From positions 667,821 through 731,820 of the forward strand of contig NW_022985075.1 of assembly GCF_010015585.1 (NCBI RefSeq): a stretch of DNA of 64,000 nucleotides. Direction: 5' to 3'. The notes beneath the pieces were generated by a model. It was not told where the DNA came from, made no database searches, and saw only the letters and a list, made by a program, of their open reading frames with translations. How positions within the stretch are numbered: the first letter of the stretch is position 1; the number at the start of each line of letters is the position of its first letter. This document shows positions 47,871 to 60,000 of this stretch, piece after piece. The DNA is from Eremomyces bilateralis CBS 781.70 (lineage: Eukaryota > Ascomycota > Dothideomycetes > Eremomycetales > Eremomycetaceae). Both the position numbers and the translations under genes were made by a program.

Positions 47871-48232
47871 CCCGCTACCGTGTGTGACCAAGTGACTGGC
47901 CTCGCAACCCGTAAAACGATTCACCTCACCACCTGGTTACACTGCATCGCTTGTTCGCTCCGACCTTACATACGGTACGGGGGGATTCTGGCGCTTAATT
48001 GCAGTCCTGTCACGTCCTGCACGTCCTCGTGTGCGACATCTATTCTCCCGCACATTGCCGACAACGGTGTTGGAGCGCTGCAAGTCTGCAACCCACGATC
48101 AGAACGTCATCCTCGACCTCGTTGTGCCACGCCATCTCTTGACCGGCTGCACAAGGCTATGACCGACGCGGGCCGATCCTCGACTACTTAATTAGGTGGA
48201 AGGAAGGCCAGGTTCTCCGTCCGAATCTTCAA

Positions 48233-49729
48233 ATGAATCCTCAAGTCCCCTCGCCTCTGGGCCAACAACCATATTGGTCTCCGCATCCGCCTCCGCATCC
48301 GCAACCTGGTGAGCAGCAGCCGCCGCCATCCACAGGACTTCCTCCTCCACCGCATGGTTCTGCTCCCGCTGCGAACGGTGCCTATCATCCTCCGCCACCC
48401 CAGGCTGTAAGTGCAATGATTCGCTGATACCGCGGTTCCACCCTAGTGGCAACGACGCGTGCATGGACAATGACTTCAGCTGACACTTGCATTTTCAAGA
48501 CATCCTCCCTACCACCCTTGATCGATCCTCGCGCGAACATGGCCACCGCATCTCCATATCAGCATCAGGGCATCCCTCCGCCTCCTCACGCCCACTACCA
48601 ACGCCCTCAGTACCAACAACCCCTTCCCGGCCCGCACCAGCTTTACGGCATGAACCATCCCGAGTATCCTGCGGGTTATTCCACCGCATCTCAGACGGCT
48701 CCTCGACAGAGGACCGCAATTGCATGCAAGTACTGTCGTCGCAGGAAGGTTCGTCATTTCCTCTCCCGCTGTTGCCAGCCAATGCTAACAGAGTCCCCCC
48801 GGTAGATCCGCTGTTCTGGTTTTGACACCTCGGAGGACGGCAAATGCACCAACTGCACGAGGTTCAACCAGGAATGCGTCTTTATGCCTGTTTCCAACAC
48901 CAATACGCAAGCGTTTGTGCCGGTGCATGCCGCCTACGGTCGGGGCCCGCCTCCACCGTATCAACAACTGTACGGACCTCTAGGAAATCCGCTGCCTCCG
49001 CAGCAGGACTCGTTCGGGCGCCCTGCACCACCCCCGGCGGGAGCGTACGTGCAAAGCCCGACCTCGCCGTATCCTCAACAAGCGCAGGCGTACCAGCCGC
49101 CTCCTCAAGGATACGACGACCGCAGCAATGGTAGGAAGAGACCAATTGACGAGCCGCACACCCCCACCCTCCCCCCGCCCAATCCTGGCGCGACAGCGCA
49201 AATCCCCCGGAACGGGGCCCCCAGTGCTACTCCTCGCGACTTTGAATACACGTATCCCGATCCAACAGCCCTTGGCGCTAACTCTACCGGCTCTCCAGCT
49301 TCCACCTCGACCATCCCCTATCACACTCCTCCCGCCCCGCAGCAGCCCTACTACGCCGCGTCCGCTGCAGCGCCCGGCGCGCACCCCTCCCCTCCCACCG
49401 CGTATCCGCCGCACGACCCCCCGCGCGCATCCGCCTCGCCGCACTCGCAGGCATCCCCCGCCATGGGTCCGTCCACCCCCGGCTCCGCCACCTATCCGTA
49501 CCACGGAGGAGCCGCGACAGATCCATCGCTGCGACCCTATGCGGGGCGCCCCGCCGATGGACGAACGCCGCCACCCCCGCCGACTGCGCCGCATGGCCCA
49601 CCCAGTCAGTCGGGCGCAAATGGTCAGCGTGCTGGCATGAGCATCAGTAGTATCGTTTCCGATGGGGCGGGCTCTGGTGAGCGGAGCAACGCGGACCGGG
49701 ACATGCTGAGCCGCCTTTCGCGGCCGTAA
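48233..49729 (+). CDS. Zn(II)2Cys6 transcription factor, Pro-rich
   Basis: Fungal binuclear-cluster DNA-binding protein. Exons 48233-48406, 48500-48748 and 48806-49729 give 448 residues. The first 130 residues are rich in Pro, Gln, His and Tyr. The zinc cluster is C134-x2-C137-x6-C144-x10-C155-x2-C158-x6-C165 (CKYCRRRKIRCSGFDTSEDG and CTNCTRFNQEC), split by intron 2 at RRRK/IRC. The rest is Pro/Ala/Ser/Tyr-rich, with no fungal-specific TF middle-homology domain visible, so this is a short C6 protein. The exon 2 acceptor (TTCAAG) is chosen by phase. The stop overlaps a perfect GTAAGT donor, so an alternative 3' exon is possible. Target genes unknown; I do not assign a name. Confidence 0.85.
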
Positions 49730-51252
49730 GTTGTCCGGTGGTGCTGTTGTCTGGTGGGGATCGTGGAGGTCCTTTGAAGACGGGATTGTTTCATCGATGG
49801 TGCGTGAGCAGGCTCGCCCATATCGTTCGGCCAGCGGTGAACGGCCGGGGTATGCGCTATGCATAGATCCATGAATGGTTCCCGTTTCGCTCGGAAAAGG
49901 AATCCAGTCAGTCGTGGTTTTCTCCTCGGGTGTTTCTTATTGTTTCGGTTTCGGTATAAATGGGAAGAGGCTATCTGCAGCGTGTTTGTTTTTGCATCTG
50001 GGGTGCCCAACGGAGGTTCTCGTCTGTCTTTCTCGCACGCTGTCCGCGGTTTCCCGGCAATGGTTTCGTTGCTCTGTTGCATTTCATCTCCTCACCTCGG
50101 TCGCCTCTCCTCCGGTCGAAGCCTTTGACCTTTGCGGATCATTTGTTCTATTGGTGGAGGGGTCGCCGTTCATAGCTAGAGTGTCGGGCAACCCGCTCCA
50201 TACGGAAGGACCTGCCGTCGCCGTCTCCGTTTCGCGTTTCCCGGCGTTTTCTTCCTCGGTCGGTCTCAAACGATGGCACGTTTTTTTTCCCCAAAAGACG
50301 AAATTGATTTCCTAGATCGAGATATAGCTGCAAAGCTCCCATCATTTCTTTTTTCGCGGTATGCAATGGCTTGGTTCTGCTTGGTTCTACTTTGCGCATG
50401 TTCGATGATGGCATGGGAGAGGCTAATCTGATATGGGCTGGATGGCGGTGGTCTTGTCGATTGTAGTGTTTGCGTGGCGGATGGGGTTTGGGGGATGGAG
50501 GGAGGCATTATTATCATCGAGCGTGAGGCATGCAAATCTGTCTGGGATGGTGATGGTCCAACGGATGGTGAAAACAGGCGCATGGAGGGTAGAAATCCCG
50601 CTGTACGTTAAACATTTTTTGCCTCTTATCATCAACTGAGTGGGTCATTTCGGTGAAATATAAGGACGTGTCCAATGCTGGCCCAGCATGTTCTGACGTC
50701 GAATCGTGACTATAATATACGGACTAGGAGGGAGGCAGGTGGAGTGGTGAAATGATAGTTATCTTGTCCTGCCACCATGGATGAAAGGCACATTATATCC
50801 TCCTCTAACACCGGAAAGGTACCATAATTTACCTACCGACGTAACCATCAAGAGGTCCATGGTAGGCAGGCCGTTTCACTGAAGCTCATCAATGATATTG
50901 ACCACCCTGGGGATAAGCAGAAATCATCATTGAACCCTTCTAGTTGAACACTCATTGCGCCGTTCTATAATAACATAGCAATAACGTAAATGAACATAGC
51001 CAATTATCAATTCGTACATTGTCGCCACTACTATCAAAAAGTGTTTCGCTTATTACTTTGGCCGAGTAAATCAGCTCAATGTCTCAACGGAGTTAGGCAT
51101 GACGAGGTCCAAGGTCAGCACTCTTCATTGTGCGCATACATTCATGCACCTCTAATACCCTCAATTACATACCCAGGCGGGAATATCTCGACAGTCTCAT
51201 AACAAGGCATTAAGACTAAAAGTCTCTAGAAACAAAGTTGATCTCCGTCACC
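49730..51252. other. Intergenic region, C6 regulator / TRIP4-like gene
   Basis: This 1.5-kb stretch between two genes in tandem probably contains a long 3' UTR of the C6 gene and the promoter of the next. No gene or clear repeat is visible. Confidence 0.55.
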
Positions 51253-52914
51253 ATGTCAGATTTCCGTGTATGGGCAAAGACGTCGCTTTCGCGGCTACTG
51301 CCGTTAGACGACGATTCTCTTCATCAAATCTTGGAATACTCAGAGTCGCTACCATCGGATCAAGCTGCCGAGCACCTCAAAAACCTGCTAGGCGACTCCC
51401 CACAAGCATTCGAATTCATTTCGTCATTCAACGTCCGGCGCCCGAAAGGAAAATCGACACCGGGGTCTAGCAAGCCGAATGCTACGGCGTCGTCGTCAGC
51501 TCTGGAAGCACCGCGAGGGAAACCGAGAAAGAAACGCGGAGGCGCGCAGTTCAATAAGCTCCCGGCGGTCAGGCGCCTAGAAAATCATGGAAATGTCACG
51601 GGCGGGTACGTCAAGAAGGGCGAAGGAGACTACATGGCGTTCAATCGAGCGCCCGGTGGGAACTCCGCCGGCTTGTCGGATGCGCTTTCACTGAACGAAT
51701 CGCCCTCGGGACCATCGACGAAGGCCTCAACGAGAGAGGCATCTCCCGCAGCCCGCTCGAATGTGGGATCCCCAAGGCCAGGGAAACTGCCGCCGTCTGC
51801 AGCGGGGCCGCTGGTCTCCGACGCACTCTCTCGGACGTCATCCCCAGGGCCATCTTCTCGACCAAAATCCCATCCAAAACCCCCTGCGGCCCAGACTCTC
51901 CATATCACCGGCGGGACGCCGATGCAAGGAGCCAGCACCCTGTTATCAGACCTCGACTCCGCCATCCGCTCCCTCGAGAACCAAACCAACCCCACCCTCT
52001 CATCCGCCCCGGACGCCGCTCGAAAGTGCTCATGCCAGGCCCGACGTCATCCCCTCCTCGCCGCAGCGCCTAACTGCCTCGCGTGCGGCAAGATCATCTG
52101 CGCGAAAGAAGGGCTGGGACCCTGCACGTCTTGCGGCACGCCGCTGCTCGGCCCTGTGGACGTTCAGGAAATGCTGAGGGCGCTGAAGGAGGAGCGCGGG
52201 AAGGCGCGGATGGACGCGAACAACGCTGCTGCCCGCCACCGTCCGGCCGTCGCGAGGGGCGGCAGAGGTGGGTATGCGGGGCTGTCGCAGCCGGGGCTCC
52301 TCGGGGCGAGCTCTGCGCCGTCTTCCACGGTGCAGTCAAGGACCGCCTCACCGTATAGTTCCGACCGCGACACGCGGAGCGCCGAGGAACCCGAGATGGA
52401 CGCGGCGTTGGCGACCGCGACCAAGCATCGCGATAACCTCCTAAAGTTCCAGGCAGAGAACGCCCGCCGGACGCGCGTTCACGACGAGGCAGCGGACTTC
52501 GACATGCCGGCGATGACGCGCACGAACGTGTGGGCCAGTCCGGCGGAGCGCGCGAAGGAGCTGAGACGACAGCAGGGCGTGTTGCGGAAGATGGAGGCGC
52601 GGGCACGGCCGGAGTATGAGAGGAGGAGAGTGGTGGAGCTGGATGTGGGGAAGGGTGGGAAGGTCATTCGGAGGGTGCGGGTCTTGGATGAACCGGTGGT
52701 CGCACCCGAGGAGAGTGAAGAGGAGGTGGAGGGGGATATTGAAGACATCGCTGAGCAGGAGAATCAATCCCATATGCGTGGTGACAATCCCCTGAGGGGG
52801 AAGTTGGTCAAACCGGTCGCGAAAGTTTCTGGATCAGCGGCGAAAGGGAAGGCTCACGAGAAAGAATCGAGCTGGAGGCGGGTGCAGGATGATTTTTTGG
52901 ACGAGTCGGACTGA
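51253..52914 (+). CDS. TRIP4/Rqt4-like C2HC5 zinc-finger protein
   Basis: Single-exon gene of 553 residues. The zf-C2HC5 finger of the ASC-1/TRIP4 family spans about residues 257-300 (CSCQARRHPLLAAAPNC, CGKIIC, GPCTSCGTPLL). In human cells TRIP4 is part of the ASCC complex; the yeast relative Rqt4 is a subunit of the RQT complex that dissociates collided ribosomes. The N-terminal 60 residues (VWAKTSLSRLLPLDDDSLHQ ... AEHLKNLLGDSPQAFEFI) are the conserved N-terminal helical unit. The linker is Ser/Pro/Gly-rich. No ASCH domain is present, as usual in fungi. The C-terminal part is charged. The ATG at 51253 (CACCATG) begins the conserved region. The family call is secure; the RQT role is by homology. 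Confidence 0.9.
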   Translation: MSDFRVWAKTSLSRLLPLDDDSLHQILEYSESLPSDQAAEHLKNLLGDSPQAFEFISSFNVRRPKGKSTPGSSKPNATASSSALEAPRGKPRKKRGGAQFNKLPAVRRLENHGNVTGGYVKKGEGDYMAFNRAPGGNSAGLSDALSLNESPSGPSTKASTREASPAARSNVGSPRPGKLPPSAAGPLVSDALSRTSSPGPSSRPKSHPKPPAAQTLHITGGTPMQGASTLLSDLDSAIRSLENQTNPTLSSAPDAARKCSCQARRHPLLAAAPNCLACGKIICAKEGLGPCTSCGTPLLGPVDVQEMLRALKEERGKARMDANNAAARHRPAVARGGRGGYAGLSQPGLLGASSAPSSTVQSRTASPYSSDRDTRSAEEPEMDAALATATKHRDNLLKFQAENARRTRVHDEAADFDMPAMTRTNVWASPAERAKELRRQQGVLRKMEARARPEYERRRVVELDVGKGGKVIRRVRVLDEPVVAPEESEEEVEGDIEDIAEQENQSHMRGDNPLRGKLVKPVAKVSGSAAKGKAHEKESSWRRVQDDFLDESD

Positions 52915-54125
52915 TGGTGGGATTCAACTAGAGCACATAGATCACGCCGAGAGGCGAGGGGATATGGTTTCAAAAATATTGGAAGGCTAGATTTCGTCCG
53001 CACCTTGACTGTGCACAGATCGTAGCTATCTTAGAGTCGTTAAATCTACACCCTCATCACCATCATCAACCAGTGCCATATGTTCTCTATTAGATCCCAA
53101 TGCCCCAATATCAACAGGGCCTATCCACCATACCGCCCAAGCGGGATAGCAAACACATGCACGAGAAATGGTGCGGTGAGCTTCATCCTTCGAGATAGAG
53201 GGTCCAACATCGATTACCTCGAGCAAACAGTTCCTCCAACGCGCCTTAGTACCAGCTTCGTGCTCTATGCGAGTGAAAAGTTCATGACCGGGCCTCCCCA
53301 GTTGTAGTCCTAGATGCAACCGCGCGCAAGAAACACGACGAGAAATGCGAAAAGACAACGGGAGCGAAGCGCCTGGGTAGTAACGATTGACCAAATCGCA
53401 AAAACGTTGTGGAGCCCACTCCTGCCCGTATGATATCCGTGTAGTGACCACGACCGAACAGGAACCCATGTAGGAGTCTACACGATGCACACAGGACAAA
53501 TCAGGGCTCCCTGGAACCGGTGGGTTCTAAACAAATCCAAAAAGGGCCGCAAAAGCAAATAGAAACCCAGGGATATCAATGAAGAGAAGCGGAAGGAGGG
53601 GATGCAAAATGTTCGATGAACATCCCAAACCCCCCGATTAAACACGACGCCAATGGGAGACGGAGCGCCTGCCTCCTCCGTCGATGCAAGGGATGTGCAA
53701 CAATCCCATGGATATATTTTATGGAGGGGTATCACTGGAGAGAAGACCGTGGGCGCATCCGGAAATATCGAATGCGCCCAAAGGCTGTGGACAGAGCGCC
53801 AGCCTCCTCGGTCACAGCCAGAGTTGATAAGATAGACGGTGGTAAATCGTATTCGGGGGGTAGAGCCGAGACAGATACGTCTCCTAATCGATGGCAATCG
53901 CGGGCGTCGACGTGAAGGTAGCGGCAAATGAAGGTATCGGCTGATATGACGGGAGTATGCGGGAGTATGAAGCCGGAGCGCTCTCCCTCTTGCAAAAATC
54001 GACGTGATTGAGACAAGGGGATCGGTTGTTCGAGGAATATAGGAGTCTCGCATAGCCCATGCTGCAAGCTCCCATGCTGCAAATTTCCCGTTCTGCAAGG
54101 AGTCGTCTGGAACGATTCGATGCTT
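52915..54125. other. Convergent 3' region, TRIP4-like gene / areA
   Basis: This 1.2-kb region includes the expected areA 3' UTR, which in Aspergillus nidulans affects areA mRNA stability. I cannot identify the element itself. Open frames here are short and overlapping. Confidence 0.5.
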
Positions 54126-57085
54126 CTACAAGCTCATCGTCAACCATTCCCATTCCTGTGGCCCAGCCGGCGCTCCAACCAGCGGCGTTTGCGTGATATT
54201 CGCCATATTGACCGTCATCGGCGGCTGCGACACCATTCCATGCGATTGGGCGATGCTGTGATCCCGTCTCCGACCCTGAGCGATAGCCGCGTGTGGGTGT
54301 TGCGTGAGGCCACCCGGTGCCCTACCGGCGGTGTCGTCCGCCGATTCCATGTCGATGTCTTGGGAGCCGACTTTGCTGTGCCGGCGGGATCGTTTGGGGC
54401 CCATGTTGAGGCCGCGCAAGGGAACCGCGCCAGCACCCGCCTGCTGCGGCTTTGGTGGTCCAGGGGCAATGGGTACGACGCCGGGCTTTGCGCTGTTGGC
54501 GGCCGCGGTCGCTCCCATCGCGGTAGAGTTTGCTGATGTACTGGTGAGAGGGCCACCAGTGCCAGATTTGGGGGACTCGGACTCGTTCGCGGCTCGTGGG
54601 GTAGCGGCGGGGGTTTGGACAATGGAGTTCTTACGGGAGGATTTCTTCGACGACCGGGTGGATGCGGATCCCACCGCTGGCATCGTATTGTTGCTACCCC
54701 GATTTCGTTTCTTGATGACATCCGTCTTGAGCGAAAGCGGACGCACAACGCCGTGTAATTTCAAGAACAGACCACAAGCGTTGCAAAGCGGGTGCCCTTC
54801 TGGGTTCCGACGCCACAATGGAGTCGTTTGGGTATAGCAATTCGTGCAGGTCGTTGGCGGGCCACTTTGGTCTCCGGGTTTACTTCCTCCTGGCGAGCCT
54901 GGCCGCGACGGAGCCGCAGAACTGAAGCCGGACTCGGGTGGTGATGAGGGAGAAGATTGCGGACGCTGATGGATATGCTGAAGGTGACCAGCCAACGCTG
55001 CGGCGTTGGGCGTGGAGGAGGTGCGGGGGATCTTCTGCTGACGGCGCGGATCGTTGCTTCGATTCCGCATATCACTCACAGACACTGCCGACCCTTGGGA
55101 GCGTCCCATATTGGATCCTCCAGCGGTCCATTCTTGCGGAGACGGCATCATCTCGGTCGGTCCTATGGTGACCGATTTTCGCGGAGGCCCCGCCGGGTAA
55201 CGCGCCGGAGTGGGATTGAATTGGTTGGTCAGATTAGTTTCCCATTGCAGTCCGGCGTTGAGCTCCATGCTAGGGTCATCCATAATATAGTCATGGGGGA
55301 TTGCGAGCGTGCGGTCCGCGAAAGCGTCTCCTGATTCTTCGTCGTTCTCTTCATCGTCGCCGCCAAAGGTGAAAAGCTCCGCATTTCGAGGCGGATGTTG
55401 CGGCAATACGCGCTGATTCGCAAAATCGTGGTGGAACACCTGGTTCGGCTCGACGTGGGCAGAGCCTGGGAACGAATGCGCCTGAAAGTTCGACATGGAC
55501 GAAGATGCGCTCATCGCACTAAACATGTTTTCGCTTTGCGGATCGAACATGTACGGTGCCGGCACGGGATTGGAAAGGTTGGACGGACGATACTGCCCGA
55601 ATCCACTAGCCATACGTCCCGTGCGGATGTCCATACCGTTGCGGTCAAAATACATATGTTCCCCGTCGGCGAGAGGCTGTGGTGTCGATGCGGCAGAAGG
55701 ATAGGTGGATCCTGGCGGAGAATAATAGTCGGCGGAATTCAAGGATGATCCCATGGCGGTTTGGTTATAGACATTGAAAGGGGCGTTGGTGGCCGGAGAA
55801 CCCACGGGCGAGAAGGCGAAGTGTTGTTGAATCGGGCCCGCTGAATTCATGATAGGGTCATGGTCGAGTCCAAAGGATGTATGGATGTCGAAAGGAACCT
55901 GGGAAATTTGCCTTTCCAAGGAATTGATTGCCAAGCCGTGCGGCTGCTGCTGGTCAAGGGAATAGTCGCCCATGGCAGCTTCCGAGTTGGCTTCGTCGGG
56001 GATCATGACGTTATGAACAGGGAACACCTGCGGTGAGCTTTCCGCCGGTCGTTTTCGAGGCTGCTGAATGTTAGAACTCAAGTTCACAGTGGCATGTTTA
56101 CTTCCGGCGATACGAACCCTACGTTCATCGATGCTGGTCTTGCGGACGTGGCGATGGACATAGCCAAACTCCTCGTCCTTCCGGACGTTCGGCGGTAACG
56201 CAGGAGCAGAAGCATGAGCTAGATGGAAATCGGTATCTTGAAGTTGTTGCTGCCTTCTGATGGGGATGGCGGAAGCGATCGAGTGCGAGGACGCTTGCGC
56301 AGCTTTGCCCTCTGAACCAGGTGATGGTGGCAGTCCTGCAGGTGACCCAACCGAAGAGGAAATGATAAAGTCGTCCAAGTTCATGGGCTCAGCCTGAGGG
56401 ACATGCTGGTCGGATGCCTTCCGCAATTGAGCAATCCCGCTGGGCGCGCTGGTTACGCTCAGTTTAGCTGTGGGTTTGCCGGAGCCGGCTGCAGTGGAGG
56501 GTGTGGTCCCGTTGCGAGCGAGCCTAATGAGGGAGTTAATCATGGTTATGGAAGAATGGAGCAGCCATGTACACACCCTTGGCGTTCCAATTCCATCTTC
56601 TTGAGGTTCATGGACATCATCCGCCAGGTTAGATTCTCCATGCGTTCGGAATTCGGCAGTTGCGCCTTGGTCCGACTGTAGAGCTTCCATATTTGCGTAT
56701 ACAATGGATCTTTCCGCTGCATATCTTCCGGACTGCTCATGTCGGCGCCTCCGGCGTCATCTTTCCATGTGGGGAAAATCGATTGGGAGAGCATTCCCTG
56801 CCGAACGGTGGTGTCGGTGGATGAGAAATCCAGATTGGAGTCTAGCGTGCCGGTGGAGGTGAGAGATTGGGCGTTCGAGGATGACGACGATGAGGTCTTC
56901 GCGTGGTCGGGAAGGAAATGTACGCGCCTTGGAGATGATGAAGGAAGAGAGTCGGATTCGAGAGGGAAGCCTCCAATGCCGGATTGCTGGAGCGAGTGAT
57001 GGGACAGGTGATTGTCGGCAAAGAGGTTGTTGGTCTGTGAGACAGAGCGCTCTCCCCCACGCTCCCCATATTGCGCCCCAGACAT
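54126..57085 (-). CDS. areA: GATA factor AreA, global nitrogen regulator
   Basis: Nuclear activator of nitrogen-catabolic genes under nitrogen limitation; binds HGATAR sites and is held in check by NmrA. Exons 57085-56577 and 56523-54126 (53-nt intron, phase 2) give 968 residues. The conserved N-terminal block is [19 protein letters not shown] followed by [11 protein letters not shown], then [21 protein letters not shown] and the [18 protein letters not shown] basic segments. The single GATA finger is C-x2-C-x18-C-x2-C starting at Cys729 ([18 protein letters not shown]), with the basic [13 protein letters not shown] tail. The C-terminus EWEWLTMSL is the conserved NmrA-interaction end. I start at ATG 57085; no ATG extends the frame upstream. 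It is somewhat longer than the A. nidulans protein (about 880 residues, from memory) because of Ser/Ala/Pro-rich linkers. Identity is secure. Confidence 0.97.
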
Positions 57086-60000
57086 CGTTGCCGAAGGAGA
57101 TGTTGCGCAAGTCCCCGGAGTTGCGGGTGCGAATGCTGAGACGTGCAGGACGGGAAACGCAGTGATGCTGAACGCACGTCGGCACGCAGACGGGAAAGGC
57201 GTTTCTTTTTCTGTTCCTTTGCGTACTCTACCGCTTGACAGCGAGCTCCAGGCCGACGAGGAGGGATGGTGGGAGATGGAAATGGAGAGGGACAACGGGC
57301 AGCCGGATGATAATAGTGGAGGGTAGGGGAATCCGGGAGTCAACCTGGTCGCAAGCGCGGCCAGTAGGAGGCGATCGGGACCAAATGGAAGAACGAGGTT
57401 GGCCTGAAAGCCGTATAATTTGCCCTTGGGTAGAACGCTAGCGACGCCGATGAGGCTGCAGGTGCGTGGGTCCCCTGGTACTCCGGTCTCTGGTCTCTGA
57501 GCTCGAGCCTTTGGGCTCTGGTGGTCAAGGTTTGATGGAGACGTTCACGTTGGAGAGGAGGATTAATAAATAGTGAGGGTCGACAATGGGAACTGGGAAC
57601 GGAAACAGGAAGAAGTGAAGGGGTGGGGTTGAGCGACGGGCGACGCCCACAAGCAGCACTAAAGACCGACGCCAGGGTTCCGCTACTCTAATGGTGTTGC
57701 GCGCAGCTTAGTATTCTCACTATTCTCCCGAAATATTATGATGGACTGGATGTCCTGGTGGTTTTGAGTGGGAGAGAGTGGGATGAGGCGTCCGGGTTGA
57801 GGAGCGAAGCTGGGGGTGGTTGTGAGATGAACTGAAGATGGTGGTGGGCTGGTGGCAATAATCCCCGCTTAGTTCCAGTCTGCTAATATTATTCAATCCA
57901 CGAATCGTCATCAGGTTCTTTTTTAGCTCTTTGGTCTTGTCACTCTGGAGAGTCTTTGGATAGTAGAGAAGTAGGAAGAGTTTGATATTCAAGATGGGAT
58001 TCTGAAGTACAGAATAATAATATGGTCTTGAAGTATGAATATTACCGTACCGACACCAGGTATTACGGTAAGGTTCTGGATACTTGGACTTGAATTATGC
58101 ATTCTGCATTACTAGTAGCAAGATCCTTTTTCATGATTCATCTTCAAAGTAACGAAGGATCGGGACTTCAGGAGCCTCTCCTAACACAATCCTAAGTTCT
58201 CCGACTCCTCCGCCGATCCCTCTGCGTTCTTCATCTCGTCCCTCGAACCTCATTCCCCAAGTCTCACGGACAGATCCTCAGATCCTCACCAACCCTCAGC
58301 CACCGAGCACTAACGCAACGTTAGCGTTCAACACAACTCTAGAAGATGCACCAAACTGGTGGAACACTGGTAGCCTGGTACGTACTTGGTAGGGACTCGA
58401 AATGCGCTTAGAAGTTCGAACCCTCGCCGCCGTCTCTCCACTACCGATGAATTATGTCCGATGTGATTCGTTCGTCGCTTCGCTGCAGACATGGCATGCA
58501 AGTATGCGACCCGTCTGGCGTCCTCATCTACATGTTTGTATTCTCGTTGGAACCGGACATGATCTCCTGAGTTCGGACTGCGCCCATACGCCGGCCGAAA
58601 TCCGAACCCTCTTATAGTTTACACGTAGCCCTATTCCATACATACCAACGAGTTGAGACAGCGAGCGCCAATCGAGTGGAAGAGAGCTTTATTAATCCGG
58701 TAAATATTTGACCGGTATGAGTATGACGCCTCCCGGTATCATGAATGAGTGATGGATACCGGGGTGGACTACATGTGGGAGGGGATCCCTGGCCGTGAAT
58801 TTACTGCCCTGGTGGCGGTGAATATATGCATATTTCACCAAGGATGCCTTCGAAAGTTGACCTTCGTTTCGAATATACCGGCACTCGGTGTCTATAGGAA
58901 TCGAAGCCGTTGTTAACCTTGGCTTGAGCCGGTATACTGAATTCATGCGACCAGAAAGCCACCGGGACTATTCCATCCCGAGAACCCCAAGTCCAAGGCT
59001 AAGGGAGGTCGAATGGAGCCTCAATAGCTTCCGAACCGCCCGGTGGCAACAATAACACCATGTTTTGCAGTTTGCCATTGTAGCTTAGATCTTGATATGA
59101 CATGATTACATCATTCTGGGAGAATCATCAGCGGGGCACCTCTTCACGTGCCAAACCTGAAGTGAACCGACCGTTGTGGAATTACGATTGTCCAGAACAC
59201 TCCACTAGGGGAGTGTGCATCAGAATGAACAGATGTTTTATATTCGGTTCCTCCATGCAAGTTCCGATCCGAATATATGTACTGTACATGTAAACAGTAT
59301 TCCGTAATGAGTACTTAGGACCCACCTTTTTCCTATCCAAAGCTGCCGTCATCCTATCGAATTCAATGAAACATCTTCGGCCCGACCGATCTAGTTAAGG
59401 ACCGGGAAGCCCCATCGAGGCTGCACGCCGTCTTCGGTGGTTGACGACTTACGACTTACGAGTCATATCTCACATGGGATGGTCTTAGACTCTGGAGAGT
59501 CGAGCACTAGAGGCGCTCTCAAATTGGTGCGATCCAACGAACCACACTGTCCCAAACTCAACCACCGCCTCCCGCCCCGGTTTCACCCGAATTGACCTGT
59601 TTTCGTGCAAATATCGGAGCTAATCTATCCCAACTTTCCGTTCGCTGGGTGTAGATTTGGCTAGTTACGGCTTTAATTTAACTTAGAGAGATGCATCTCG
59701 GGGATATTGGAATTTGCGTGCGGACTGGCTCGGATGGTTTCGGTGATTCGGTCCTCAAGTCCCAACGCTTGAAGTCCGAATTTCCTCACTCGGTCAGTCC
59801 TCACCAAGTCACCAGCCACCCCTGGTCAATCCTACATCACGGAACGAAGATGAAACCAAGACTCACAAGGAAAGTATTTACGATTATGGCAGCCGAACGT
59901 CCGTCAAGGAGAGGTCCATATATTGGCGCCATGGGCCCAACCGCCAAAGGTTCCACCGTCCAGTTCGAACGAAGTCAATGATGAATGAACATACCTAAAC

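Larger units (their letters stand above)
40662..48232. other. 7.5-kb gene-free region upstream of the C6 regulator
   Basis: No coding gene could be supported on either strand. Frames of up to 216 codons (such as 41535-42185) lack domains and overlap one another in several frames, as chance frames do. Recognisable items are a 10-bp tandem duplication GAGGGAAATT at about 42,175-42,194, a CATACGGA/TCCGTATG inverted repeat, a GATGGAGC triplet repeat, CTACCGT-rich simple sequence, and a long pyrimidine-rich leader before the regulator. Non-coding transcripts or decayed elements may be present but cannot be shown by reading alone. Confidence 0.5.

Noticed and set aside
48980-49864. 294-codon Arg/Gly-rich frame antisense to the C6 regulator
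   Set aside because: A shadow of the Pro/Ala-rich coding sequence; Arg/Gly runs are what Pro/Ala codons give on the reverse strand.
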